A DNA stretch of 64,000 bases from Ruminococcus_G sp964621905 (GCA_964621905.1 CAZUNG010000004.1:1-64000); one strand, 5' to 3'. Shown: positions 53,602-62,240, numbered from the stretch's first letter. Program-made: numbers and translations. The notes: generated from the sequence alone by a model not told the origin.

Positions 53602-55852
53602 TCTCTTTCTCTCCTGTCAGAGCCTGTGCACCGATGGTTATGATCTCTTCCTTCAGACTGTCATCCGTGACAGCCGGTACGTTAAGTGTCTCGATCAGCT
53701 CTCTGAACTGTCTCTTCTCAGCGTCATCCGGCCAGACTATCTCAAGCCACATTTCATTTCCATCCCGGTCTGTAAATCCTGTAATCTCCGTAGACTGCGG
53801 ATTGGGATTCGTGGCAAAGCCTTCATAGGCATCTGCGTTGACCGGGAAGCCATCCCCTAAATCTTTGCTCTGTACCTCTGTGCCAAAAAGTGTTTTCATC
53901 CATGACATGGCAAGCTCCTGGTTTTTAGAATTCACACTGACACCGATGATGCCGGACGGAGAAAATACATTGGCAGACTGTCCGTCAAATGACCGGTAAG
54001 TAAACCCCTCCACCCTCCGGTTAACCGCCAGTACAGAATTCATATCAGACATGCTGCCCAGCAGTCCTGCAGTCAGTATCTGTCTTCTTTCTATCTGCCA
54101 TCCAGACTGAGGTCCATTGCTCAGCAGATTATCTTTCACCTTCTGCTCATCCTGGTAGTATGAAAGAAATTCGTCACACATCTTCTGATGATCTGCAAGT
54201 TCCTTTTCATCCATATTTTTTATATCAGCCTCATAGATCCGTTTGGCCTGCGTCAGGAATTGCGCCAGACTGTCCTCATTGATCGTCCCGTCTTCCGAAG
54301 TCCATGCACCGGCCGATGTGATATACAGCTTTTCCAAAAGCTCTGCCGCAGTGTATGATCCCAAAACTGTTTCCTCGGTTTCCGGAGACTCGGCGATCGT
54401 CTCCGCGGTATCCGCAAGACTTGTCAAATCTGAAATTGTGGAGAGCCAGGATGCACTGCCGGTCAAAAGCGGCACCTCGTACCTGAATGGCAGGATGAAA
54501 GTCCCCTCATCGGACTGATATCCTTTTAAAATCCCTTCAAAGTAACTTCCCTTTAGTTCAGATACAAAATCACGCAGATCCAGCAGCATCCCCTTTTCAA
54601 TATAGGAATCCGCCGGCATTCCATCCAGCAGCATCATATCCGGTCCTTTTCCCGCAAGCAGCTGCGTATTCAGGTTCTTGACAGCATCACCCGCCGTCAC
54701 GCCGTTCTTCTCACTCACCCCGATTTCCAGGCGGATAAACGTGTCCGGATTTTCCGACCGGTAGCAGCTGATCGCCTGGCGGACCGTCTCATTGTCATAC
54801 AGACTGTATATTGTGAGCAATTGTTCCGGAACAGCTGAAATATCCGGGTCATACACGTAAGAATACAGGGAACCGTCCTGGTAAAGAATCAGAAATGAAC
54901 CGTCATCATTCCTGCCCATCCATGCAGGAGCTTTTGATGGATCTCCGAGATTCGTCAGTGCCCCGTCTGCCAGCTGTTCCATTACGTTTCCTCCCAGCAC
55001 GTGGCCGTAAATTCCTCCGGCCGCCGCAAGGTATAATGTCTGGGTTCCGTCTTTGTCGTCGGAAGCACCTATCACAGTGCCCGCCTTCTGCTCCGTCTGC
55101 TCTTTGATAAAAGAGTTCAGTACCTCATCCGATGTGGTCAGCTCACCGCTTTTCAGATCATAAACGTAAGCTTTTTGTCCATCCTGCACCACCAGCGAAC
55201 TTCCGCATGCATAGAGACCTATATCCTTCGCATCATCCGGCGTGAACAGCAGTTCGTATTTCTGCTGTTTGATATCCAGTTTATAGATATCATAGCTGTT
55301 TGTGATGACAAACACTCCGCCGTCGTCAGTAATCACAGAGCTCATCACACAGGTTTTATAATCCTCCAGGCCAAGTTCCGTCTCATAGACAGTACCGTCC
55401 GCATCCAGGTAGATATACTTTTCAGGATACGTTTTCGCATCATTCGATTCTTCCCACAAAATATAGGATATAAAGATTCCTCCATCCGCTGCGACTGCCG
55501 TTCCGGTAATATCCGCATCCTGATCGGTCAGACTTTTCAGTTGTTCCAGGGTTTCCGTGTCCCACGTTTTGCCTCCGTCTTCCGAACTGCTTTTTGTTCC
55601 CTCCCCCTTGTCAATCAGAATCAGACGGCCGTCCGACAGGCTACCGATACAGCCCAGACCTGAAAAACCTTCCGGAGTTTCAAGCTGTGTTTCGACATAT
55701 CTCCCTTTCGCATCTGCCGTATTCTCAGCGCTGCCGCTCAGATTTCCAGTATCTGTCTTTTGTTCGTTTCCCGCTTTGCTGCAGCCTGTCAATACCACTG
55801 CCAGTATTCCTGCAATAAGAACGCGGTGCCGCTGTATTTTCTTTGTCTTCAT
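53546..55852 (-). CDS. Two-domain solute-binding lipoprotein (Asp-box propeller-like + SBP)
   Basis: 768 residues from the ATG at 55852, AAAGGA upstream. Lipobox AVVLTGC with Cys24. Residues about 50-350 look like a beta-propeller with an Asp-box (SSEDGGKTWD) and repeated DGG segments. Residues about 355-765 are an extracellular solute-binding fold (LAGKGPDMMLLDGMPADSYI and SGIIGVSVNSKNQELAMSWM). It is almost twice the normal size of a sugar binding protein. The ligand is unknown; carbohydrates are likely by family. Confidence 0.83.
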   Translation of the reverse strand: MKTKKIQRHRVLIAGILAVVLTGCSKAGNEQKTDTGNLSGSAENTADAKGRYVETQLETPEGFSGLGCIGSLSDGRLILIDKGEGTKSSSEDGGKTWDTETLEQLKSLTDQDADITGTAVAADGGIFISYILWEESNDAKTYPEKYIYLDADGTVYETELGLEDYKTCVMSSVITDDGGVFVITNSYDIYKLDIKQQKYELLFTPDDAKDIGLYACGSSLVVQDGQKAYVYDLKSGELTTSDEVLNSFIKEQTEQKAGTVIGASDDKDGTQTLYLAAAGGIYGHVLGGNVMEQLADGALTNLGDPSKAPAWMGRNDDGSFLILYQDGSLYSYVYDPDISAVPEQLLTIYSLYDNETVRQAISCYRSENPDTFIRLEIGVSEKNGVTAGDAVKNLNTQLLAGKGPDMMLLDGMPADSYIEKGMLLDLRDFVSELKGSYFEGILKGYQSDEGTFILPFRYEVPLLTGSASWLSTISDLTSLADTAETIAESPETEETVLGSYTAAELLEKLYITSAGAWTSEDGTINEDSLAQFLTQAKRIYEADIKNMDEKELADHQKMCDEFLSYYQDEQKVKDNLLSNGPQSGWQIERRQILTAGLLGSMSDMNSVLAVNRRVEGFTYRSFDGQSANVFSPSGIIGVSVNSKNQELAMSWMKTLFGTEVQSKDLGDGFPVNADAYEGFATNPNPQSTEITGFTDRDGNEMWLEIVWPDDAEKRQFRELIETLNVPAVTDDSLKEEIITIGAQALTGEKEIENCTAEIVQKISIHLQE

Positions 55853-55896
55853 ACTTTTCAATCCTTTCCTGTTGGTGCCACAAATATAACACAGCT

Positions 55897-55927
55897 TTCT
55901 CTAACCATTCTCTAAAAATTAGAGAAT
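55897..55927. promoter_or_regulatory. Operator array between the SBP gene and the response regulator
   Basis: TTCTCTAA at 55897-55904 and 55908-55915 (11-bp step), then the inverted TTAGAGAA at 55919-55926. An 11-bp direct repeat is typical of OmpR-family binding. It lies in the divergent gap, where it could control both directions. Confidence 0.6.
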
Positions 55928-55981
55928 AAATAAAGATTTCTGTGATACAATGAATCTTACATAAAAGAACGGAGGGTAATT

Positions 55982-56653
55982 ATGAGAATTCTGCTGATTG
56001 AAGATGATCAGGAACTGTGCTTTTCCCTTGAATATCAGTTAAAAGACGCAGGTTATCTGGTTGATACCTGTCAGGACGGGGATGATGCTTTTTACTATAT
56101 CAAACAAAATATTTATGATCTGATCCTGTTAGACCGTATGCTTCCACATATGGATGGTCTGACGATTTTAAAAAAACTGCGCGCATCCGGCAGTTCAACG
56201 CCCGTTATCTTCCTGACAGCATTGGGAGAACTGGAAGATAAGATTGACGGCCTGAATACAGGCGCCGATGACTACCTTGTGAAACCATTTGCATTCGAAG
56301 AGCTGCTGGCACGCATGCGCTGTATCAGCAGGCGGCCGCAAAAATGTCAGGAAGTCGAAACGCTGACTTTTGGGGACCTCACATATTCTGTGACGGAAAA
56401 TATTCTGACCGGACCTGATGGCAGCTGTACACTGTCCAAAAAAGAAGGCGCCATGTTTGAGGTACTGCTGAGAAATTCAGCACAGATTCTTCCCCGTATG
56501 ACACTGCTCACCAGAGTATGGGGCCCGGATGCCGATGTCGAGGAGGGAAACCTGGATAATTATATGTATTTTATACGAAGACGCTTAAAACAAGTTGCAT
56601 CCGCCGTAACCGTCAAAACCATCCGCGGCATCGGCTATCAGCTGGAGGGATGA
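55982..56653 (+). CDS. OmpR-family response regulator
   Basis: 223 residues with CGGAGGG upstream. Receiver domain with Asp51 (LILLDRMLP) and Lys in LVKPFAFEEL; winged-helix output domain with LDNYMYFIRRRL and VKTIRGIGYQ. It should be phosphorylated by the adjacent kinase and act on the array in front of it. The stop overlaps the kinase start by four bases. Confidence 0.95.
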   Translation: MRILLIEDDQELCFSLEYQLKDAGYLVDTCQDGDDAFYYIKQNIYDLILLDRMLPHMDGLTILKKLRASGSSTPVIFLTALGELEDKIDGLNTGADDYLVKPFAFEELLARMRCISRRPQKCQEVETLTFGDLTYSVTENILTGPDGSCTLSKKEGAMFEVLLRNSAQILPRMTLLTRVWGPDADVEEGNLDNYMYFIRRRLKQVASAVTVKTIRGIGYQLEG

Positions 56654-57939
56654 ATCAAATGTATCGAAAAGTTCACCGAAATCTGACGTTGCTCTTCTCC
56701 GGGATTACGGCACTGATACTGATTGTGATGACAGTCAGCTACCTGTACACGTCTGAAAAAACATTGAAAAACAACAGCTTTTTATCATTTTCCGGGGAAA
56801 TGAACACTCTGATTTCCAACTTTGAACAGCAAAACACCATCTCTTATGAATGGCTTTCCAAAGTCAGCGCAAATGGCCGTTATCTGCTGGCTCTCTACGA
56901 CAACGGTACTCCTCTGGATTATACTGCCCATATTCTGACGGACAAGGAACGTTCATTGGTAAATGACATTCTGAAAAACTGCAGGGACATCATAAGTTCT
57001 GTTCAGCCGGATACCGTGTATACATCTTCCCATAAAGAATTCACCTATCTCTCAGATCCGGGGGAACATTATTACGTCTGCTATGCGAATATCAAATATA
57101 CCCCGGGAAATCTGACGGCTGTGGTCCTGTTTTCTGCTGATGCCGTATTCCGTCAGCTTTTTTTTCAGCGGATTCGTTTTCTGCTGATTGATCTGGGCGG
57201 AATCCTTGTTTTATTTTTCTTTTGCTGGCATTTCACGAAGCGTCTGCTGCTGCCGATTCAGAAATCACAGGAACAGCAGGCTGCTTTCATCGCAGCGGCC
57301 TCCCATGAACTGAGAACACCGGTATCTGTCATTCTGTCCTGCATTTCTGCCTGGAAATGTGCTCCCCCGTCTGAACAGTCCCGTTTTGTGGACACGGTAG
57401 AAAAAGAGGGCACACGGCTCTCCCGTCTGATTTCGGATATGCTGACCCTTGCCCGCTCTGACAATCATACCTGGTCGTTCTCTTTGGAAAAGCATGAACT
57501 GGACACTTTACTGCTGAATGTTTACGAGGCATTCAAACCCATGGCCGACGCGAAACAGATCGCTCTGTCTGTAGATCTTCCGGAACAGATGCTTCCCCCA
57601 TGTCTTTGCGACGGAGAACGCATTTCACAGGTTCTCGGCATTCTGATCACCAATGCAATTGGATATGGACATGCCCGAGGATTCGTAAGACTGGGACTGC
57701 AATATCAGAATAATACATTTATTCTCAATGTCACCGACAATGGACCCGGTATCCCGGATGACGCAAAGCAGCATATTTTTGACCGGTTTTACCGGGGAGA
57801 TTCCTCACGCACGCAAAAAGAGCATTTCGGACTCGGTCTGTGCATCGCCAGAGAAATTGTCACCGCCCATCATGGAACCATCCAGGTCAGTGATACGCCA
57901 GGCGGCGGCGCGGCCTTTACCATCTGCCTGAAAAGATAG
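56650..57939 (+). CDS. Sensor histidine kinase
   Basis: 429 residues. Two membrane helices (residues about 12-32 and 175-200) enclose an extracellular sensor of about 140 residues. Phospho-acceptor His219 in AASHELRTPVSVIL; ATP-binding N and G boxes ITNAIGYGH, DNGPGIPDD, HFGLGLCIARE. Partner of the response regulator. It ends 22 bases before the right end of element 2, with a normal C-terminus. Confidence 0.95.
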   Translation: MNQMYRKVHRNLTLLFSGITALILIVMTVSYLYTSEKTLKNNSFLSFSGEMNTLISNFEQQNTISYEWLSKVSANGRYLLALYDNGTPLDYTAHILTDKERSLVNDILKNCRDIISSVQPDTVYTSSHKEFTYLSDPGEHYYVCYANIKYTPGNLTAVVLFSADAVFRQLFFQRIRFLLIDLGGILVLFFFCWHFTKRLLLPIQKSQEQQAAFIAAASHELRTPVSVILSCISAWKCAPPSEQSRFVDTVEKEGTRLSRLISDMLTLARSDNHTWSFSLEKHELDTLLLNVYEAFKPMADAKQIALSVDLPEQMLPPCLCDGERISQVLGILITNAIGYGHARGFVRLGLQYQNNTFILNVTDNGPGIPDDAKQHIFDRFYRGDSSRTQKEHFGLGLCIAREIVTAHHGTIQVSDTPGGGAAFTICLKR

Positions 57940-57961
57940 CGGACCATTTCCGATGCTTCAG

Positions 57962-57967
57962 TCGGTA
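57962..57967. repeat. Right recombination core of element 2
   Basis: TCGGTA, second copy, followed at once by the CotJC codons for Glu-Glu-Leu-Ala-His. Confidence 0.75.
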
Positions 57968-58407
57968 CAGAAGAACTGGCACATCTGGAGATGGTAGGAA
58001 CCATCATTTACCAGCTGACTTGTGACTTATCGATGGAAGAAATCCAAAAATCAGGATTTGACAAATACTATGTCGACCACACACTGGCACTCTGGCCACA
58101 GGCTGCCGGCGGTATCCCATTCAATGCGTGTGAATTCCAGTGTAAGGGTGATCCGATCACTGATCTTCATGAAGACATGGCTGCAGAACAGAAGGCACGC
58201 TCAACTTATGACAATATTCTGCGTCTGGCAAAAGATTGCCCGGAAGTCGCTGATCCGATCAAATTCCTTCGTGCCCGTGAGATCGTGCATTACCAGAGAT
58301 TCGGCGAAGCACTCCGCTCTGTGCAGGAAGAATTGGATTCCAACAACTTCTATGCATTTAACCCGAGTTTTGATATGCCTGCAAAATGCAGCTGTAAGGA
58401 CTGCTGA
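57962..58407 (+). CDS. cotJC: cotJC exon-like fragment 3 (3' part)
   Basis: Codes TEELAHLEMVGTIIYQLT through the C-terminus. It has the remaining manganese-catalase ligands, numbered in the rebuilt protein: Glu65 and His68 (TEELAHLEM), Glu136 (MAAEQKAR) and His170 (REIVHYQRF). It ends with a Cys-rich tail, KCSCKDC. It has no start signal; an ATG at 57991 gives a frame but would lose two ligands. The lack of any stop or frameshift in it argues against a decaying pseudogene. Confidence 0.92.
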
Positions 58408-58913
58408 TGCCTATGGAAATGCCAATCAAAGAAATCTTTTCGACACTTATGGATATGCCGCTGGAAGCCTATGCCCCTTTAGCAGGAAGTGAGTCTTACC
58501 AGGGCATCCAGGGAACCGTCTATTTTTACCCGCTCTGGGACGGAACCTTCGTGATCGCCGATGTCGCCGGTCTTCCGTTTGAGGAAGGCAAGTGCGCTGA
58601 AAGAATTTTCGGCTTTCACATTCATACGGGAGATACCTGTACCGGAAACGCCGAGGATCCCTTTGCAGATACAGGACTGCACTATAACCCGGACTCCTGC
58701 CCCCATCCGGAACACGCAGGAGATCTTCCTCCTCTGTTCGGCAACAATGGTTACGCACTGACGATGTTTTATACCAATCGTTTTGTACCGGAGGAAATCA
58801 TCGGCCACACAATTGTCGTGCATGATATGCCGGATGACTTCCGCTCACAGCCCGCCGGTGACTCCGGATCTAAAATTGCGTGCGGGGAAATCATAGGAAC
58901 TGACAACCGATAA
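58407..58913 (+). CDS. Cu/Zn superoxide dismutase-like protein
   Basis: 168 residues. The ATG overlaps the cotJC stop (TGATG) and AAGGA lies upstream, so it is translationally coupled to cotJC. Metal motifs: FGFHIHTGDTCTGN, GLHYNPDSCPHPEHAGDLPP and GHTIVVHDMPDD; the paired Cys and C-terminal KIACGEIIG are conserved. There is no signal peptide, so it would stay in the mother cell. As long as the elements are present it is cut off from the cotJ promoter. Confidence 0.9.
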   Translation: MPMEMPIKEIFSTLMDMPLEAYAPLAGSESYQGIQGTVYFYPLWDGTFVIADVAGLPFEEGKCAERIFGFHIHTGDTCTGNAEDPFADTGLHYNPDSCPHPEHAGDLPPLFGNNGYALTMFYTNRFVPEEIIGHTIVVHDMPDDFRSQPAGDSGSKIACGEIIGTDNR

Positions 58914-58927
58914 TCTCCTACCTCTGA

Positions 58928-58970
58928 AAAAAAGGGTATCTTCCCAGCAAATAGGGAAGATACCCTTTTT
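58928..58970. terminator. Bidirectional terminator after the SOD gene
   Basis: AAAGGGTATCTTCCC and GGGAAGATACCCTTT arms, A and T tracts on both sides, between convergent genes. Confidence 0.9.
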
Positions 58971-58984
58971 TGATTCTGCCGTTC

Positions 58985-60430
58985 TCACCCGATTGTATTT
59001 TCCTGTGTCGGCTGAGGACCAACTACCTGATCAGTACTGTAGTACACGATTACCGGATAACCGATATCCACAGTATTAAAGATTTGTTCAGCTGCGTCAT
59101 ACGGAGTATTCACACAGCCATGAGAACCGTCTGACAGGTATGTAGAAGGCACATACTCTGAAGAAGAACGCCAGCTGGCGTCATGGATGCCCACGCCTCC
59201 ATTAAACGGAAGCCAGAATGTCACATCAACATTGAACTGCTTGAAATGTGCATCTTTCTTCTTGGCATCGATCGCCCATACACTTCCGGACGGTGTATCA
59301 TGACCGGTTGCATTGTTTCCCGTTACCACCGGTGTCTCTGTCACAAGCTGCCCATCTTTATAACACCACATCTTCTGCTCCGAGATACATACCTCAACAT
59401 ACGTACCGCCGATATCATTTGACGAGCGGTCCATGGCAGTGTAGAGATATGCCGGCTCCAGATTTCCCTGTGTCCCCGCATTGATATTGTCGATCAGCTG
59501 CCGGGTTGTCTCCTCCTTGTTTATCACCCAGCCATAGTCACCGCCGGCGGCCAGTGTGATAGTTGGTCCAAGAGACGTCTGGAATGTATGTTCCAGCCCA
59601 AACGTATCCGTCTCATATGCCATATGCTTTACCCACGCCGCTGCCTGTTCCTGATCCAGCACGTAATTTCCGCTTTCATCTTTGACCAGCCAGTCTTTGA
59701 TCACCGACCGGTCAACCGTGAACTGGCTGTCCACAAAATCATACGTAATCTGAGCTGCCGTAATTGTGTTCAGCTGCTGAAGCTCTGCGTTCAGCGCTTC
59801 ATCCGTGCTGAGGACTGACGGTTTTTCATATAAATCAAGTGCCTCCAGATCCAGTTCCGTCTGTCCGCTGTTGATCGCATCGATCACAGCCTGTTTTACC
59901 TCATCCTTTCTAAGTGTATTCCCCTGTACTTCCGGTGTAATCACAAATCCTTCATCTGTCTCTTCTATGACAGCATCGGACGGTGCAGTCAGATTCTCTT
60001 CCTGAAAGCATTTAAGACTGTCCACAATCCCATCGACCGTGCTTTCATCGTACCTGGTATTTGCAGATACCTGATAAGCATTCCTCCGGATCAGAGATGT
60101 GATCCATGAGTATGGGTTCTGCTCTTCAAGGAGCTGTTCCACACCGTTATCATCCACATATTCCAGTCCGATCTGCTCAGCGCTGATTACCTCTGTCTGG
60201 TCATCCCGCTCTTTCAGTGTCAGTTCATATTCCATAATATGATCCTGCAGCTCCTCTTTCACCTGTTGTGTATTTTTTCCAGAACAGCCTAACCCGTTAA
60301 TGGTTGTCCCAAACAGAAAATGTGACTGAAAAAACAGGCTGAATCCAAAGTAAATTCCGAGCAGTACTACAGCAGCGAGCAGAATCACCAGTATGATTTT
60401 CTTCTTTCTGGTATTGAATAATTTTTTCAT
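58985..60430 (-). CDS. L,D-transpeptidase with peptidoglycan-binding domains
   Basis: 481 residues. N-terminal membrane helix (IILVILLAAVVLLGIYFGF), two PG_binding_4-like domains (residues about 40-330), and a C-terminal YkuD domain with LPFNGGVGIHD and the catalytic SHGCVNTPYD. It makes 3-3 cross-links or anchors proteins in peptidoglycan. It stands alone. Confidence 0.94.
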   Translation of the reverse strand: MKKLFNTRKKKIILVILLAAVVLLGIYFGFSLFFQSHFLFGTTINGLGCSGKNTQQVKEELQDHIMEYELTLKERDDQTEVISAEQIGLEYVDDNGVEQLLEEQNPYSWITSLIRRNAYQVSANTRYDESTVDGIVDSLKCFQEENLTAPSDAVIEETDEGFVITPEVQGNTLRKDEVKQAVIDAINSGQTELDLEALDLYEKPSVLSTDEALNAELQQLNTITAAQITYDFVDSQFTVDRSVIKDWLVKDESGNYVLDQEQAAAWVKHMAYETDTFGLEHTFQTSLGPTITLAAGGDYGWVINKEETTRQLIDNINAGTQGNLEPAYLYTAMDRSSNDIGGTYVEVCISEQKMWCYKDGQLVTETPVVTGNNATGHDTPSGSVWAIDAKKKDAHFKQFNVDVTFWLPFNGGVGIHDASWRSSSEYVPSTYLSDGSHGCVNTPYDAAEQIFNTVDIGYPVIVYYSTDQVVGPQPTQENTIG

Positions 60431-60593
60431 AACTTCCTAACCCTCTTTGCTCCAGGGTGCATATGAACACCCCGATATGATTTCCATTCCCGTGTCTCAG
60501 TATAGCACCAGCACGCCATCCGGTAAATACTTTTCACACACTTCACAATTCTTTTAGAAAGTTAATAGAAAAATCATGTCGAATAATGCGAAA

Positions 60594-60618
60594 AGAAGAG
60601 CACTTAAAAAGTGCTCTC
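60594..60618 (-). terminator. Probable terminator of the fused acyl-CoA transferase
   Basis: GAGCACTT/AAGTGCTC hairpin, followed on the minus strand by TTCTTTTC. T run interrupted. Confidence 0.6.
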
Positions 60619-60633
60619 CCTCTGTTTCATCCT

Positions 60634-62193
60634 TTATGCTTCTTCTGCAAGACCCATCAGTTCCTCACGGAAAATTCTCTCATCCATCAGTTTCAGGTCG
60701 TCCGCGATCTGTGGTTTGAATTCCATCTGATCCAGAACCTGTGTCTGAAGGTCAATGCCGGGTGCGATCTCAATCAGCGTAACCCCTTCCGGACGAAGTT
60801 CAAATACACAGCGTTCCGTAATATACAGAACCGGCTGTTTTACTTTATTTGCATAATCACCGGAAAATGTAATCTGCTCAACCTGTTTTACAAATTTTTT
60901 CTTTGCACCTTCCTGTACAATTACCAGCTTGCCGTCTTTACACTCTGTCTTCAGGCCTTTTGCTGTCATTGTACCGCAGTATACAACGCTTTTTGCGTTC
61001 TGCGTGATATCAATAAATCCGCCTGCACCTGCAAGACGTGTTCCAAATTTCGATACATTCAGATCCCCGTTCGGTGCGGTCTCTGCCAGTCCCAGGAATG
61101 CAATATCAAGCCCGCCTCCCTGATAGAAGTCGAACTGTACATTATGCGGCAGAATCGACATGGAGTTTGCCGCTGCTCCAAACTGTGTCCCGCCATACGG
61201 AACACCTGCGATCGAACCGGCCTCCACAGTCAGCGTCATCGTGTTGGAGATACCTTCCTCCGCAGCAACGTTGGCGATTTTTTCCGGTGCACCGGTACCC
61301 AGATTTACGATAGCGTCTTTCGGAAGTTCCATCGCTGCACGACGTGCGATAATCTTTTTCGCATCCATCGGGATCGGAGGAATCGCATCAACCGGGATAC
61401 GGAATTCGCCGGTCAGCGCTCCGTCATACGGCATACCGAGACACTGCATGTTCTCTTCATCTGTCCCGACTACGACAGAATCCACATAAATGCCCGGGAT
61501 TGCTACGAGCTTCGGATCCAGAGATCCGCCCTGTACGATTTTCTCAACCTGAACGATCACCTTGCCGCCAGAATTTTTACATGCCTGAGCCATCGCCGTA
61601 ACGTCAAGCGGCCCGATTTCTCTATGTACTGTACAGTTTCCGTACTCATCACAGTAGGAACCGCGCAGGAATACCACATTAATCGGAAATCCTTTATAGA
61701 GCAGACGTTCTTCGCCGTCGATATTGACAAGCTTAACAATGTCTTCTTTCGTACAATCATTCAGCTTTCCGCCTTCATTTCGGGGATCAGCAAACGTATA
61801 CAGTCCAACGTGTGTGATCGTGCCGATATTATGTGCTGCGATATCACGATACATATGGGAGATAACACCCTGCGGCAGGTTATAAGCCTCGATTTTATTA
61901 TTCAGGGCCAGCTCGCCCAGTTTGGGCGCACGGTCCCAGTGTCCGCCGATAACGCGCTTTACCATGCCTTCATGTCCGTAATGGTCTCCTCCGGTGCCAT
62001 CGCGATGTCCCTGTCCGGCTGCAAAGAACAGTGTCAGATCCTTCGGATGTCCCGTTTCCAGGAAACGTTTTTCAAGCGCTGTGGACAGCGCCTCCGGACA
62101 CGCACAGCTTACGAAACCGCCAGTCGCGATTGTATCGCCGTCCTGAACCTTGAGCGCAGCTTCTTCCGCTGTGATAATACTTACCTTTTTCAT
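60634..62193 (-). CDS. Acyl-CoA:acetate/3-ketoacid (propionate) CoA-transferase
   Basis: 519 residues from the ATG at 62193; an ATG three codons earlier lies too close to AGAGGAGG. The alpha- and beta-subunit halves are fused: DGDTIATGGFVSCACPEAL at the start and NLGTGAPEKIANVAAEEG with the active Glu in LTVEAGSIAGVPYGG in the second half. It swaps CoA between acyl-CoA and a free acid such as acetate, probably in fermentation. The promoter and a large inverted repeat lie in front. Confidence 0.93.
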   Translation of the reverse strand: MKKVSIITAEEAALKVQDGDTIATGGFVSCACPEALSTALEKRFLETGHPKDLTLFFAAGQGHRDGTGGDHYGHEGMVKRVIGGHWDRAPKLGELALNNKIEAYNLPQGVISHMYRDIAAHNIGTITHVGLYTFADPRNEGGKLNDCTKEDIVKLVNIDGEERLLYKGFPINVVFLRGSYCDEYGNCTVHREIGPLDVTAMAQACKNSGGKVIVQVEKIVQGGSLDPKLVAIPGIYVDSVVVGTDEENMQCLGMPYDGALTGEFRIPVDAIPPIPMDAKKIIARRAAMELPKDAIVNLGTGAPEKIANVAAEEGISNTMTLTVEAGSIAGVPYGGTQFGAAANSMSILPHNVQFDFYQGGGLDIAFLGLAETAPNGDLNVSKFGTRLAGAGGFIDITQNAKSVVYCGTMTAKGLKTECKDGKLVIVQEGAKKKFVKQVEQITFSGDYANKVKQPVLYITERCVFELRPEGVTLIEIAPGIDLQTQVLDQMEFKPQIADDLKLMDERIFREELMGLAEEA

Positions 62194-62240
62194 TGTTGTC
62201 ATCCTCCTCTTATAGGAATTTTAAAACATTTACTATGTTA

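Larger units (their letters stand above)
43302..57961. mobile_element. Intervening element 2 in cotJC (14,660 bp, serine recombinase)
   Basis: Starts and ends at TCGGTA copies in cotJC. Crossing over there joins ...GACCGATATCGG to TACAGAAGAACTG and gives TDIG-TEELAHLEM in frame. Contents: purine permease, DUF3810 protein, MraY-like transferase, serine recombinase with small ORF, ABC transport locus and two-component system. The outermost genes end only 22-24 bases from the cores, so there is little spare DNA. No virion or conjugation genes. The recombinase is 3.8 kb from the left end rather than at the edge, which is unusual and leaves open a composite origin. Confidence 0.8.

Noticed and set aside
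43302..57961. Active prophage or conjugative element
   Set aside because: No capsid, terminase, portal, relaxase, coupling or replication gene is present.
38051..58407. cotJC as an ordinary decaying pseudogene
   Set aside because: All three pieces are free of stops and frameshifts, keep all metal ligands, and meet exactly at direct repeats with a recombinase in each gap. Decay after random insertion would not preserve this.
57991..58407. Stand-alone short manganese catalase
   Set aside because: Starting at this ATG removes Glu35, Glu65 and His68, and no ribosome-binding site precedes it.
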